A stretch of DNA of 64,000 nt from Engelhardtia mirabilis (GTDB lineage Bacteria; Planctomycetota; UBA1135; GCA-002686595), in assembly GCA_007751255.1 (NCBI GenBank), contig CP036296.1, positions 4,340,001-4,404,000 of the forward strand, in the 5' to 3' direction. The notes beneath the pieces are model-generated. The model searched no databases and was not told the origin of the DNA. It saw only the letters and a program-made list of their open reading frames with translations. Numbering within the stretch: the first letter of the stretch is position 1; the number at the start of each line of letters is the position of its first letter. Shown in pieces: positions 46,980 through 56,198 of this stretch. A program made the translations under genes and the position numbers.

Positions 46980-47118
46980 GGCGACGACGAGAGTTGAGCC
47001 GTCCCCGGATCGGCTGGCCCGCTGACGCCGACGGCGCCTGATTCGAGCTCCACGGCGCCCCTCGCGCCGCACCTCCCAGGGGAACGAGGCGGCTTCCCTG
47101 ATTGCCGCCCTGAGAAAC

Positions 47119-47658
47119 CTAACGCACGGAAGGGGCGGAAGCCGAACCCGGGTCCGCAAGGTAGCGTCGGATTTTGGAGACGTAGCCCGCCGCGCTGGCC
47201 CGAATCGCCGCCTGCTCCGCCTCCGTCACGGGTCGCAGGACCTTGGCGGGCACCCCGGCGACCAGGCTCCCGGGGGGGACCTCGAAGCCCTCCCGGACGA
47301 CCGCTCCGGCGGCCACGATCGAGCCCGCTCCCACCCGCGAGCCGCCCAGCAGCACGGCCCCCATTCCGATCAGGCAGTGGTCCTCGACAACGGCCCCGTG
47401 CAACACGCAACGGTGCCCGACGGTCACCTCGGAACCGATCACGTTGGGCACCCCGGTATCCGCATGGACCATCGTCAGGTCCTGGATGTTGGTCCGCCGG
47501 CCGACCGTGAGCGGCGCGTCGTCCCCGCGCAGGACGCAGCCGAACCAGATGCCGACGTCCTCGGCCAAGGTCACGTCACCGGTGACGATCGCGTCGAAGG
47601 CACGAAAGGCGCCGTCCTCGATGGGCTCGAAGAGCCCGGCCGTCGGGTAGTGAGCCAT
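47119..47658 (-). CDS. Gamma-carbonic anhydrase-like hexapeptide-repeat protein
   Basis: 179 residues forming a left-handed beta-helix. Three candidate zinc His occur at 65 (VHAD), 82 and 87 (GHRCVLHG), as in gamma-class carbonic anhydrases of the YrdA/CaiE group. GCVLRGDDAPLTVG and PPGSLVAGVPAKVLR are family hallmarks. The enzyme activity of this subgroup is often weak or unproven. It lies downstream of a CPBP-like gene (18-base gap), possibly in one transcript. Confidence 0.88.
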   Translation of the reverse strand: MAHYPTAGLFEPIEDGAFRAFDAIVTGDVTLAEDVGIWFGCVLRGDDAPLTVGRRTNIQDLTMVHADTGVPNVIGSEVTVGHRCVLHGAVVEDHCLIGMGAVLLGGSRVGAGSIVAAGAVVREGFEVPPGSLVAGVPAKVLRPVTEAEQAAIRASAAGYVSKIRRYLADPGSASAPSVR

Positions 47659-47676
47659 GTGCCTCTTGCGCGCGGG

Positions 47677-48477
47677 TCAGAGCAGGGGATTGATCCCGGT
47701 CCAGGCCGCGCCGGCGGCCAAGCCGAGCCACAGGGCCTGGTGCAGGGCGTGGGCGGTAATCGTCGCCGCCAAGGACTGGGTACGCAGCATGATCACGCCC
47801 AGCACCACCCCCATGCCGAGGGCCGGGGCGAAGAGCTCCACCGGCTGGAGCAGGGCGAAGAGCAGGCCGCCCAGGGCGATGCCACCGCGCTCGCTGAAGT
47901 TCTGGACCAGCAGCGGTTGCAGGAAGCCTCGCAGGACCACCTCGCGCACGACGGGCGCCACGAGCACCAGGGCCAGGGCCCCCATGGTCCAAGCCGTTCC
48001 GTCGAGCTGAGCCATGCGGACGGCCGAGCCGACTTCGCGCGGCTCCCCGCCGAAGGCACCCAGCAGCAGCGGCCAGCCGATCGTCAGGCCGACCAGCAGC
48101 GGAAGGCAACACAGGTAGGTGGCGACCCCGGCGGCGATCGAGCGTCCCGTCTGGCCGCGGTGGAAGCCGAGCGAGCGCCAGCCCTCCGGTTGGGTGCGCT
48201 CCGCGGCCACCACGGCGACGATCGCGCCACCGACCAGCAGCAGATCCGGCCGCAGCAGCGAGGTCAGCTCGCCCTCCGGCAGCAGCCCACCCAACAGGTA
48301 GAGCAGCAGACCCGCGATCACGGCGACTGACACCTGACTGAAGCCCCAACGCGCGAAGAAGACGTTGCGACCGGGCCGCAAGCGAAGGGCGACCTGGGCC
48401 GCCACCGGCGCCAGGGCGACTCCGGCCCCGGTCAGGGCGAGTGCGGTGGCAACCGTGGACGGCGACGTGGGGAGCAT
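47677..48477 (-). CDS. CPBP-family (CAAX protease-like) membrane protein, catalytic motif altered
   Basis: 266 residues with about seven hydrophobic helices. The CPBP region is recognisable around 170-250. The usual EExxxR is here REVVLR (178-183), so the first Glu is Arg. The FxxxH motif is FALLQ (207-211), with Gln for His. His 243 is kept but the usual following Asn is missing. These are residues needed for protease activity in active members, so it is probably a non-catalytic homologue. It is followed after 18 bases by the carbonic-anhydrase-like gene. Confidence 0.78.
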   Translation of the reverse strand: MLPTSPSTVATALALTGAGVALAPVAAQVALRLRPGRNVFFARWGFSQVSVAVIAGLLLYLLGGLLPEGELTSLLRPDLLLVGGAIVAVVAAERTQPEGWRSLGFHRGQTGRSIAAGVATYLCCLPLLVGLTIGWPLLLGAFGGEPREVGSAVRMAQLDGTAWTMGALALVLVAPVVREVVLRGFLQPLLVQNFSERGGIALGGLLFALLQPVELFAPALGMGVVLGVIMLRTQSLAATITAHALHQALWLGLAAGAAWTGINPLL

Positions 48478-48531
48478 GGCGAGGGTGGACAGGGCGCCGG
48501 CGGAGCCTGCGGTCGAGTGAGCGGGCGGAAG

Positions 48532-48553
48532 GGGACGGGACGGGACGGGACGG
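48532..48553. repeat. 5-bp tandem repeat
   Basis: About four copies of GGGAC in the short gap between thiG and the CPBP-like gene (48478-48571). No function is evident. It is a likely site of slippage. Confidence 0.8.
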
Positions 48554-48571
48554 TGATGCAGATGCCCCCGC

Positions 48572-49375
48572 TCAGCCCTCGGCGCCGTCGATGCGGCCGG
48601 CCATGGGCGACGAGGCGTTGGCGTAGAGCTTGCGCGGAATCCGGCCCGACAGGTGCGCCAGGCGGCCGGCGATGCAGGCGTGCTTCATGGCCACCGCCAT
48701 CCGCAGCGGGTCGCGCGCGCCGGCGATGCCGGTGTTGAGTAGCACACCCTCGGCTCCCAGCTCCATGGCCTGGGACACGTCGCTGGCCGTGCCGACGCCC
48801 GCGTCGACGATCACCGGCACGTCGATCAGCTCCATCAGGATGCGGATCGCGTTGGGGTTGAGCACGCCCTGGCCCGAGCCGATCGGTGAGCCCGCCGGCA
48901 TGACGCAGGCGGCCCCGGCCTCGGCCAGGTACACGCCCAGGCGCGCGTCGTCCGAGGTGTAGACCATGACCGTGAAGCCGTCCTCGACCAAGCGGCGCGT
49001 GGCTTCGAGGGTGCCGATCGGATCGGGCAGCAGCGTGCGCTCGTCGCCGAGCACCTCGAGCTTGACCAGCGGCGTGTCGAGCAGGTCTCGCGAGAGCTGC
49101 GCCGTGCGCACGGCCGACTCCACGTCGAAGCAGCCGGCGGTGTTGGGCAGGATCGTGTAGCGCTGGCGATCGATGTGATCGAACAGCGACGGACCCGCAC
49201 TGGGGTCCAGGTTCACGCGTCGCACGGCGACGGTCACGCAGTCGGCGCCCGAGAGCTCCAGAGCTCGCGCGGTCTCCTCGAAATCGCGGTACTTGCCGGT
49301 CCCGACCAGAAGGCGCGAGCGCAGGGTGAATTCGCCCACTCGGAGCGGGTCGTCGAGGAAGGCTGTTTCGTCCAT
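48572..49375 (-). CDS. thiG: Thiazole synthase
   Basis: 267 residues; forms the thiazole phosphate of thiamine from deoxyxylulose phosphate, ThiS thiocarboxylate and a glycine imine. Motifs: [19 protein letters not shown], Schiff-base Lys 105 in [36 protein letters not shown] and [12 protein letters not shown]. The length is normal. It lies 78 bases after thiS. A minus-strand TGCTATCCT (49419-49411) 35 bases before the ATG may be its own promoter element. ThiF and ThiH/ThiO are not in the window. Confidence 0.96.
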   Translation of the reverse strand: MDETAFLDDPLRVGEFTLRSRLLVGTGKYRDFEETARALELSGADCVTVAVRRVNLDPSAGPSLFDHIDRQRYTILPNTAGCFDVESAVRTAQLSRDLLDTPLVKLEVLGDERTLLPDPIGTLEATRRLVEDGFTVMVYTSDDARLGVYLAEAGAACVMPAGSPIGSGQGVLNPNAIRILMELIDVPVIVDAGVGTASDVSQAMELGAEGVLLNTGIAGARDPLRMAVAMKHACIAGRLAHLSGRIPRKLYANASSPMAGRIDGAEG

Positions 49376-49410
49376 GGTTCGATGGGCGCAGACGGGCCGC
49401 GCGGGGGCAG

Positions 49411-49419
49411 AGGATAGCA
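49411..49419 (-). promoter_or_regulatory. Candidate extended -10 element of thiG
   Basis: TGCTATCCT read on the minus strand, 35 bases before the thiG ATG. The same nonamer lies upstream of the kinase-FGE gene (43303-43295), and a related TGCTATACG upstream of the sigma-54 activator (54505-54497). The TGnTAT pattern fits an extended -10. Confidence 0.4.
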
Positions 49420-49453
49420 GTCGGCGGGCCGCCGCTGGGCGACTGCGCGCCGG

Positions 49454-49672
49454 TCAGCCGCCTCCGACGAGGGTCACCAGCTCGACCACATCGCCCTCGG
49501 CCAGGATCCGCTCGGCCCGCGTCGAACGCGGCGCCAGCTCGCGGTTGATCTCGACCGCCACGACCTCGGGACGCAGGCCCAGCCGCTCCAGCAGCTCGGC
49601 GACGGTGCTGCCGAGCGCGAGCTCCCAGGGCTCGCCGTTGACAGTGATGTGGACGGATTCCGGGTCGCTCAT
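49454..49672 (-). CDS. thiS: Sulfur carrier protein ThiS
   Basis: 72 residues with the beta-grasp fold pattern: ITVNGEPWELALGSTVAELL, then VAVEINRELAPRS and ILAEGDVVELVTLVGGG. The C-terminal Gly tail is the site of adenylation and thiocarboxylation; here it ends in three Gly rather than two. ATG at 49672 is preferred to a TTG at 49690. It sits between the methyltransferase gene and thiG, on the same strand as both. Confidence 0.92.
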   Translation of the reverse strand: MSDPESVHITVNGEPWELALGSTVAELLERLGLRPEVVAVEINRELAPRSTRAERILAEGDVVELVTLVGGG

Positions 49673-49712
49673 CGCAGTCTCGGTCGCCAACGCCTCGCCC
49701 GGCGATCCGCGC

Positions 49713-50894
49713 TCAGCAGACCCTCAGGATGGCGCACTTGAGGTATTCGCTCTCCGGCAGGGTGATCAGCACCGGATGGTCGGCGCCGGCGCCGTGCAAC
49801 GCCTCGACGTAGACGTCGCGTCTCGAGTCCCGCGCCGCCTCGGAGACGAAGCCCATGAAGGCCTCGCGACCCACCGCGAAGGAGCACGAAGCCGTGACCA
49901 GGTAGCCACCGGGCTCGACCAGGTGGATCGCCCGCAGGTTCAGCTCGCGGTAGCCGCGCCCGGCGCCTGCGGCCTCGCGGCGGTTGCGCGCGAAGGCCGG
50001 CGGATCGATGACCACGAGGTCGTAGCGCTCCCCGGCCTCGGCCCGGGCGCGCAGGTCCTTCATGGCGTTGGCGCGCTCGAAGCGCACGCGCCCGGAGACG
50101 CCGTTCAACTCGGCGTTGCGGCCGACCTGCTCCCCGGCGGAGGCCGATTGATCGATGGCCAGCACTTCGCTCGCGCCGGCACGTGCGGCGGCGATGCCGA
50201 ACAACCCGTCGTAGCAGAAGGCGTCGAGCACGCGACCACCCTGGGCCAGGCGCGCGGCGCGTTCGCGGTTCTCGCGCTGGTCGAGGTAGTGACCTGTCTT
50301 GTGACCGCCGGTCGGGTCGACTTCGAAGATCAAGCCATCGGCCTGCTCCACGCGCACGGCCTGGACCGGGTCGCCGCGGATCCACTCGACCCGATCGCCC
50401 AACTCCTCGAGCCGGCGCACGGAAGCGTCGGAACGATCGAGGACGGCGCGCGGCTCGAAGGGCAGTCGCTCGAGCAGCAGCTCCAGCAGGAAGTCGCGCA
50501 TGCGATCGGAGCCCTGGCAACCGCTCTGGATCACCAGCACGTCCGCGTAGCGGTCGACGACGAAGCCGGGCAGCCGTTCGGAGTCGCCGCCGAGCAGGCG
50601 ACAGGCCCGACCGGGCGCGAGCAGGCCGGCGCGCTCGCGCAGGGACACGGCGCGGTCGATCAGCCCGGCCCAGAAGGCCCGATTGGGCTGCTCCGGGCTG
50701 CGCGTGACCATCCGCACGGCGATCCGCGACGCGTCCGAGAAGAGTCCCCAGCCGAGGGGGTTGTCGTTCGGATCGAAGACCGGAGCCAGCTCGCCCGACT
50801 GGGCTTCCGCTGCCGCGACATCGTCCGCGTAGAGCCAGGGGTGGCCGCCATGCAGCCAACGCCGGCCCTTGCCGGTGGAGATCACCTTCGCCAT
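49713..50894 (-). CDS. RlmI-like class I rRNA cytosine methyltransferase
   Basis: 393 residues. An N-terminal PUA-like domain (KGRRWLHGGHPWLYADDV) is followed by a linker with GHKTGHYLDQRENR and a Rossmann methyltransferase domain (VLDAFCYDGLFGIAAARAGA). VIDPPAFARNRRE is the catalytic loop, and TASCSFAV carries the conserved Cys. This matches the RlmI/YccW family, which makes 5-methylcytosine in 23S rRNA; the exact site cannot be told. TACACT on the minus strand (50910-50905) ends 10 bases before the ATG, so the mRNA may be almost leaderless. Confidence 0.88.
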   Translation of the reverse strand: MAKVISTGKGRRWLHGGHPWLYADDVAAAEAQSGELAPVFDPNDNPLGWGLFSDASRIAVRMVTRSPEQPNRAFWAGLIDRAVSLRERAGLLAPGRACRLLGGDSERLPGFVVDRYADVLVIQSGCQGSDRMRDFLLELLLERLPFEPRAVLDRSDASVRRLEELGDRVEWIRGDPVQAVRVEQADGLIFEVDPTGGHKTGHYLDQRENRERAARLAQGGRVLDAFCYDGLFGIAAARAGASEVLAIDQSASAGEQVGRNAELNGVSGRVRFERANAMKDLRARAEAGERYDLVVIDPPAFARNRREAAGAGRGYRELNLRAIHLVEPGGYLVTASCSFAVGREAFMGFVSEAARDSRRDVYVEALHGAGADHPVLITLPESEYLKCAILRVC

Positions 50895-50923
50895 AAGGCG
50901 CGAGAGTGTACGCGCGCGGCCCG

Positions 50924-53290
50924 TCAGCGCGGTGCCACGAGCGCCTCGAAGGTCGCATCGCCGCGCAGACTGGCGAGGTCCGGGTCCTCCGCGGCCCAAC
51001 GCCGCTGGCGGGTCAAGGCCCCCGCGGTCAGCCGCGGCGAGGCGAACTCGAGGGCCAGGAACTCCAGGGCCTGGTCCCGATCGCCCAGAAGTGCGTGGGT
51101 GCAGGCCAGGTTGTAGTAGAGCTCTGGAGCGGGCACGACACCCTCGAGCAGGAAGCGCGCCTCCTCCGACCGCCCCACCCGAGCCCGGTAGCAAGCCAAG
51201 AGCACGCGCATGAAGCCGCTCTGCTGCAACTCGTAGGCGCGCTCGAAGTAGCCCACCGCACGCTCGGCCTGGCCCAGGCGCACGTTGGCGTTCACCGCCA
51301 GCGAGACCAAGAGGTCCGCGCGCAGGGTCCGCAAGGCGTCGCGCTGGGCCTCGAGGGCGGCCACCAGGTCGGGCTCGGGTTCGGTCAGCACCCGTCCGCC
51401 ATCGCGGCCGGCGGCCAGATCGGCGATCCGGTCCGCGACCGAGTTCTCGACGGCCTCGATCCGCTCCAGAGCCGTGGTCAGCTCCTGCTCCGCCTCCACG
51501 GGCTGGCCCAGGTCGGTCAGGCACGCTCCGATCTCGCGGCCGACCAGGGCCGCGACCTGGTCGCTGCGCACCGGTCCGAAGTTCAGGCTGGCCCCGTCCA
51601 GGGCCGCGCGCAGCCCCTCGACCAGGGTCAGCGCGGACGCGGCATCGCCGTCCGCGCGCAGGTCCCGGGCCAGGTCGAGGGCCGCGGTGGACGGCCGGCG
51701 GTAGTCCTCGAAGGCGAACGTCTCGCGCTCGTTCTCGTCCTCGACCAGTCGCTCGAGCAGGCGCTCCTCCCGGTAGATCCAGAGTCGACGGTTGGCGCGG
51801 TCAACGGCCATCCGACGACCGACCAGATCCAGCTCCGCGAAGCGCAGCGCGACCATCCGCGCGCGCCGGGGGGCGTCGGCGCGCCAACTCCAATGCTCCG
51901 TGTCGCCCAGCGGCGCGATCCCGGGCAACTCCTCGGGCGCCACCGTGGCCAACCAACCGCAGGCCTCGACCAGCACGCCGAGCAACTCGGCGGTGGTCCA
52001 GCCAGGCAACTCGGGGTTCGCCACCAGGGTCCGGCGCGGGGCCAGGTCGCGGTCGAGCACCGTGTCGAGGCTCCCGGCCGAGATCCCGAGGTCGAAGGCG
52101 AGTTGCAGTCGCTCGGCGTCCAGCAGGAACCCATGCAGCTTGCTCGCGACGACGAGCAAGCGCCGCGGTTCGGCCTCGCCGGCCGCCACCCGCACCACCA
52201 GGCGCAGCCATTCGACCGCTGCCTGGAGCTCGACCAGATCGGCCGCTGCCGCGGCATCCAGTCCTGCGCGGGGGGCATCGAGCTTCTCTCGCAGCTCGAG
52301 GCGTCGACCGCGCAGCTCCTGCAGCACCCCCGCCGCTCGGTCGAGGGCCGGCTCGACCGCTTCGAGGTCGCGCAGGGCGAGCTGGGTCAGAGCCGTGAGG
52401 TAATGGCCGTAGAAGGCCCAGATCCGATCGTCGAAGGCGGCGCCGGCGGCCGAGCGTTGCAGCAGCCGATCGGCGGAGACCAGGGCGCGCTCGGGCGCCG
52501 CCCCCGCCGAGAGAGCCAACATCGAGCGCCGATAGTCCAGCCCGCGGGTGTCGTAGCCGTCGGCGGCCAGACCGTCGAGGAACGCGTCGGCGGCCGGGGG
52601 CCAACCGGCCACGTCGAAGCGCGAAAGGGCCAGATCGAGCCCGTTCACGGCCTTGGTTCGCACTTGGGCGTCCGGATGGCGCGCACCCAGGACCAGGGGC
52701 GCTCGGGCCCGAGGGTCCGATCCGGCGCCGGGTAGGTCCGGCAGGGAGCGGCCATAGGTCTCCAAGAGCGGTGCGAGGGCGGCCGGCGGCAGGCGCCTCG
52801 AGGCGTCGACATCGACTGCGCGTGCGACCAGGGCCGCCGCCCCCTCGGTCTCGGCCAGCGCCTCGGCCGCGCCGACCAGGTCATCGCCGTCGAGCAGACC
52901 CAGGAGCTCGACCAGGGCCCCGCCGGAGGTCGGACCACCGAGGGCGCCGAGGGTCTCGACCGCGGCCGCGCGCACCGCCCGGTCAGGATCCTCGGCCGCG
53001 GCCTGCTTCAGGAGCGCGACCCGCGGCCCCACGTCCCGCGCACCCAGGTCCACTCGACCCGCGGCCCGCGCGGCCAGGACCCGCACCGTGGGGTCGACGT
53101 CGGCAGCCAGGGTGGCGAGCTCGCGATCGGTGGGAATCGGACCGCCGGGACTCGCCAGCTCGGCGGCGCGCACCCGTCGGTCGAGGTCGGAGTCCAGGCT
53201 CGCGTCCGCGGCCAGCGGCGCGTCCTGGGGCCGAGCCGCGGCGGGCGCGAGCAACGGAAGCAGGGCGAGGAGGAAGGTTCCTGCGCCCAT
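50924..53290 (-). CDS. Exported HEAT/TPR repeat protein
   Basis: 788 residues with a signal peptide (about 1-20, FLLALLPLLAPAAA). Residues 55-290 form HEAT-like repeats (for example DPTVRVLAARAAGRVDLG, DRAVRAAAVETLGALGG, HPDAQVRTKAVNGLDLALSR). The middle is helical. The C-terminal 250 residues are TPR-like (AERAVGYFERAYELQQSGFM; YNLACTHALLGDRDQALEFL). No catalytic motif is seen. It starts in a TGATG overlap with the sigma-54 activator gene, so the two are translationally coupled. Confidence 0.75.
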   Translation of the reverse strand: MGAGTFLLALLPLLAPAAARPQDAPLAADASLDSDLDRRVRAAELASPGGPIPTDRELATLAADVDPTVRVLAARAAGRVDLGARDVGPRVALLKQAAAEDPDRAVRAAAVETLGALGGPTSGGALVELLGLLDGDDLVGAAEALAETEGAAALVARAVDVDASRRLPPAALAPLLETYGRSLPDLPGAGSDPRARAPLVLGARHPDAQVRTKAVNGLDLALSRFDVAGWPPAADAFLDGLAADGYDTRGLDYRRSMLALSAGAAPERALVSADRLLQRSAAGAAFDDRIWAFYGHYLTALTQLALRDLEAVEPALDRAAGVLQELRGRRLELREKLDAPRAGLDAAAAADLVELQAAVEWLRLVVRVAAGEAEPRRLLVVASKLHGFLLDAERLQLAFDLGISAGSLDTVLDRDLAPRRTLVANPELPGWTTAELLGVLVEACGWLATVAPEELPGIAPLGDTEHWSWRADAPRRARMVALRFAELDLVGRRMAVDRANRRLWIYREERLLERLVEDENERETFAFEDYRRPSTAALDLARDLRADGDAASALTLVEGLRAALDGASLNFGPVRSDQVAALVGREIGACLTDLGQPVEAEQELTTALERIEAVENSVADRIADLAAGRDGGRVLTEPEPDLVAALEAQRDALRTLRADLLVSLAVNANVRLGQAERAVGYFERAYELQQSGFMRVLLACYRARVGRSEEARFLLEGVVPAPELYYNLACTHALLGDRDQALEFLALEFASPRLTAGALTRQRRWAAEDPDLASLRGDATFEALVAPR

Positions 53291-54414
53291 CAGCCGCCGC
53301 CTCGCTGACTCTCCGCCTCCGCCTCGTCGTGGTGGCCCCCGTCGTCACCCTCGCCGGTCCGCGCGACCCGGTACTCGAAGGCGCGGCGGGTGAGTCCGAC
53401 TCGCCGCGCCGCGGCACTCAGGTTCCCGCGCTGCTCGCGCAGGGCCTCGGCCAGGAGCGCCGCCTCGAGCTGCTCGGCAGTCAGGCCGTGGGCCAGGGCC
53501 TGCCGCGCCAGTTCCTCGGGAATGCCGGCGGCGACCTCGTCCAGGAAGTCGAACTCGTGGACGTCGATCGGTGTTTGGGCCGGTCCCAAGGCGCAGACCC
53601 GCTCCAGGGCGTTCTCGAGCTCGCGCACGTTCCCGGGCCAGGCATGGGCGCCGAGCCGCTCCAGGCAACCGGCACCCAGGGGCCGCGCCGGACGCCCCAG
53701 GCGTGCGCCGATGCCCGCCAGGAGAGTCTCCACCAGCCCCGGCAGGTCCTCGGAGCGCGCCCGCAGCGGCGGCACCTCGAGGGTCACCACGGCCAGTCGA
53801 TAGTAGAGGTCCTCGCGGAATCGCCCGGCCTCGACCTCGGCGCGCAGGTCTCGATTGGTGGTCGCGCAGAAGCGCACGTCGATCGCGACCGGCGCCTCGG
53901 CCCCGACGGGTTCGACGACCCGCTCCTGGAGCGCGCGCAGGAGCTTGACCTGCGCCGGGCCGGGCAGCAAATCGACGTCGTCGAGCACCAGGGTGCCGCC
54001 CTGCGCCCGGCGAAAGCACCCCGCGCGCGAGCGCGAGGCATCCGTGAAGGCGCCCTTCTCGTGGCCGAACAGCTCCGATTCGACCAGCGTCGGCGTCAGC
54101 GCGCCCAGGTGCACCTCGACCAGGGGGCCGTCCGCTCGGCGGCTGGCGGCGTGCAGCCGTCTGGCCGAGGCACTCTTTCCGGTGCCGCTCTCACCCAGAA
54201 GCAGCACCGTGGCCTCGGATCCGGCGACCATTCCCAGCTCGGCCTCGAAGGCCCGCTGGATCGGACTGGCCGGACCGCAGCCGCCCTCGGCGGCGGGACG
54301 GTCGGGGGGCCGACCCCCCTCTACGGGCCTCGAGGGGCTGCTTCCGCCACGCTTCCAGGGAGCGCCGCTGCCACTGGCGTCGGAATCGGCTGCGGGCGGT
54401 CTGGACTGGGTCAT
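53290..54414 (-). CDS. Sigma-54-dependent transcriptional activator without receiver domain
   Basis: 374 residues. After a Pro/Ser-rich N-terminus (1-45) comes the AAA+ domain: Walker A GESGTGKS (74-81), Walker B LVLDDV (142-147), FREDLYYRL and [12 protein letters not shown]. The sigma-54 contact loop reads GAFTDA (121-126) where GAFTGA is canonical; the key Thr is kept. A Fis-type helix-turn-helix ends it ([20 protein letters not shown]). No receiver, GAF or PAS domain is present, so the signal may come from a partner protein. ATG at 54414 is preferred; the longer frame would begin inside a promoter-like TGCTATACG. Confidence 0.9.
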   Translation of the reverse strand: MTQSRPPAADSDASGSGAPWKRGGSSPSRPVEGGRPPDRPAAEGGCGPASPIQRAFEAELGMVAGSEATVLLLGESGTGKSASARRLHAASRRADGPLVEVHLGALTPTLVESELFGHEKGAFTDASRSRAGCFRRAQGGTLVLDDVDLLPGPAQVKLLRALQERVVEPVGAEAPVAIDVRFCATTNRDLRAEVEAGRFREDLYYRLAVVTLEVPPLRARSEDLPGLVETLLAGIGARLGRPARPLGAGCLERLGAHAWPGNVRELENALERVCALGPAQTPIDVHEFDFLDEVAAGIPEELARQALAHGLTAEQLEAALLAEALREQRGNLSAAARRVGLTRRAFEYRVARTGEGDDGGHHDEAEAESQRGGG

Positions 54415-54802
54415 CGGCGTGGCCACGTCGGCAAACGTCGGAGGCGCTGTTCTGGAGCCTCCTACTACCCCGCCAGCGTTGACGTGGGCCGGTCCCGTAT
54501 AGCACACTGCTCGCCCTAAAATCCGGCAAACCCCGGACCGACGGGCTCAACGGACCGTGCCGACCACCCCCTCTGGAGGTGCGACCACGCTCCGCCCGCG
54601 ACGGCCACCGAGGAAGTCGGCGGACTCCTGCAGACGACTCATCAGGTCGCCTCGCCGGGGGGCCCCGGCTTTCGTCGTGTCAGGTCGTTCGCGGTGGGCA
54701 CCACCCGGTCCGGATGCGCCCGAAGGAATCGAGACCCAGGCGCTCCGAGCGCCCACGGAACACGGGCGCCCCCAGCGCCCAGAGAACTAAAGTCACCCGC
54801 CC
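54415..54802. promoter_or_regulatory. Divergent intergenic region between the sigma-54 activator and nusA
   Basis: 388 bases. On the minus strand TGCTATACG (54505-54497) is a candidate extended -10 for the activator gene. On the plus strand TAAAGT (54788-54793) ends 9 bases before the nusA ATG. No rimP gene, the usual neighbour upstream of nusA, is present here. A minus-strand ORF of 69 codons (54547-54756) shows no family features and I do not call it. Confidence 0.45.
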
Positions 54803-56014
54803 ATGGATCGCGAAGCGCTGTTGCGGATGGTGGACATGATCCACCGGAATCGCGACATCCCCATCGAAGTCGTCTTCCAGAGCCTCGAAGAGGCCCTGGC
54901 CGCGGCGATTCGTAAGCGTTTGGGCGCGGGCGAGGACCTCGTCTGCGAGATCGATCGCAAGACCGGTGAGGTCGTCGTCGAGGACGAGGAGGGCGAGTAC
55001 GAGCTCGACCTCGAGATCCTCGGCCGCATCGCCGCCCAGGCCTTCAAGCAGGTGATGATGCAGCGCATCCGCGAGGCGGAGCGCGACGTCCTCTACGACG
55101 ACTTCGAGGCCCGCGTCGGGTCGCTGGTCCACGGCACCGTCCAACGCTTCGAAGCGGACAGCCTGGTGGTCAACCTCGGTCGCACCGAGGCCTACCTCCC
55201 CCGCGAGGAGCGGGTCCGCGGCGAGACCTTCTCGATTGGCGACCGCGTGCGCGCGATCGTGCTCGAGGTCCGCAAGGACGGCCCCAGGGTCCGGATCATC
55301 ATCAGCCGCACCCATCCCGACCTGGTCCGGCGCCTGTTCGAGCTCGAGGTCCCCGAGATCGCGGACGAGATCATCGACATCAAGCGCGTGGTCCGCGAGC
55401 CGGGCTACCGCACCAAGATGGCGGTGATCTCCCAGGATCCGAAGATCGACGCCATCGGCGCCTGCGTCGGCGTGCGCGGGTCCCGGATCAAGGCGGTGAT
55501 CGACGAGCTGCGCGGCGAGCGCATCGACATCATCCGTTGGAGCGACTCGCTCGAGACCCTGATCCAGAACGGCCTGAAGCCGGCCGAGATCAACATCGAC
55601 AACATCTACCCCGACGTCGACTCGCACTCCGCGACCGTCCTCGTGGACGAGGACCAGCAGTCGCTGGCGATCGGCAAGAAGGGGCAGAACGTCCGCCTCG
55701 CCAGCCGCCTCTGCGGTTGGGACATCGACATCAAGACTCGCGCCGAATTCGAGGCCGAGCAGATGGCCTCCGAAGGGCAGATCACCGACGACGACGACCT
55801 GGACGAGTACCAGGACGACGACGGAGAAGGATCTGCCGAATCCCCGACGGGCTCGAATGACGGCGCTGAAGCCGACGACGAGTCCAATCGCTCAGCCTCG
55901 ACTCTCGCGGCCCCCAGTCACCAACAGCCCGCGTCGTTGTCCCAGGGGGGCAACGAATCGTCACCTGGCGCCGATCACCCGGGCGATGCGCCCGAGGCTT
56001 CCGGTGTCCGTTGA
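54803..56014 (+). CDS. nusA: Transcription termination/antitermination factor NusA
   Basis: 403 residues. The N-terminal RNA-polymerase-binding domain occupies 1-110 (VFQSLEEALAAAIRKRLG). The S1 domain follows (GSLVHGTVQRFEADSLVVNLG), then two KH domains (VRGSRIKAVIDELRGERID; VDEDQQSLAIGKKGQNVRLA). The C-terminus is an acidic Ser-rich tail instead of the acidic repeats of E. coli. The start fits the family, with TAAAGT so close that a leaderless mRNA is plausible. It heads the nusA-infB-rbfA operon. Confidence 0.96.
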   Translation: MDREALLRMVDMIHRNRDIPIEVVFQSLEEALAAAIRKRLGAGEDLVCEIDRKTGEVVVEDEEGEYELDLEILGRIAAQAFKQVMMQRIREAERDVLYDDFEARVGSLVHGTVQRFEADSLVVNLGRTEAYLPREERVRGETFSIGDRVRAIVLEVRKDGPRVRIIISRTHPDLVRRLFELEVPEIADEIIDIKRVVREPGYRTKMAVISQDPKIDAIGACVGVRGSRIKAVIDELRGERIDIIRWSDSLETLIQNGLKPAEINIDNIYPDVDSHSATVLVDEDQQSLAIGKKGQNVRLASRLCGWDIDIKTRAEFEAEQMASEGQITDDDDLDEYQDDDGEGSAESPTGSNDGAEADDESNRSASTLAAPSHQQPASLSQGGNESSPGADHPGDAPEASGVR

Positions 56015-56019
56015 TACCC

Positions 56020-56041
56020 GGTGTGGGGTTCGCCCCACGCC
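56020..56041 (+). terminator. UUCG-capped hairpin 5 bases after the nusA stop
   Basis: A 9-bp stem (56020-56028 with 56033-56041, one G.U pair) closed by a TTCG tetraloop. It begins 5 bases after the nusA stop and has no U-tract. UUCG loops are exceptionally stable. It may be an attenuator or an RNA-protecting 3' structure within the operon. Confidence 0.55.
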
Positions 56042-56198
56042 CACCCCGCTCCGAACCTCGTCGAACTCTCTAGGCCCCATCGGGTCGGTCCTCGGGCCTC
56101 GCTGATACCAGCGGGGCGCGGGCTCGACCCGGCAGCCTCCGATCAGCAGCCCACGCGAGCACACGAGTGCCCGCGAACCCCAGGACACCGACCCACCC

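Noticed and set aside
49293-51116. A 607-codon open frame on the plus strand across thiG, thiS and rlmI
   Set aside because: It crosses three recognised minus-strand genes and has the Arg/Pro/Ser-rich composition of a shadow frame.
54479-54503. TTGACG followed by TATAGC as a plus-strand promoter for nusA
   Set aside because: The spacing is 13 bases, too short for a standard promoter, and it would give a leader of about 300 bases. The minus-strand reading TGCTATACG fits better.
54547-54756. A small minus-strand ORF between the sigma-54 activator and nusA
   Set aside because: 69 codons, rich in Gly/Arg/Pro, no ribosome-binding site and no likeness to RimP, which was the expected gene here.
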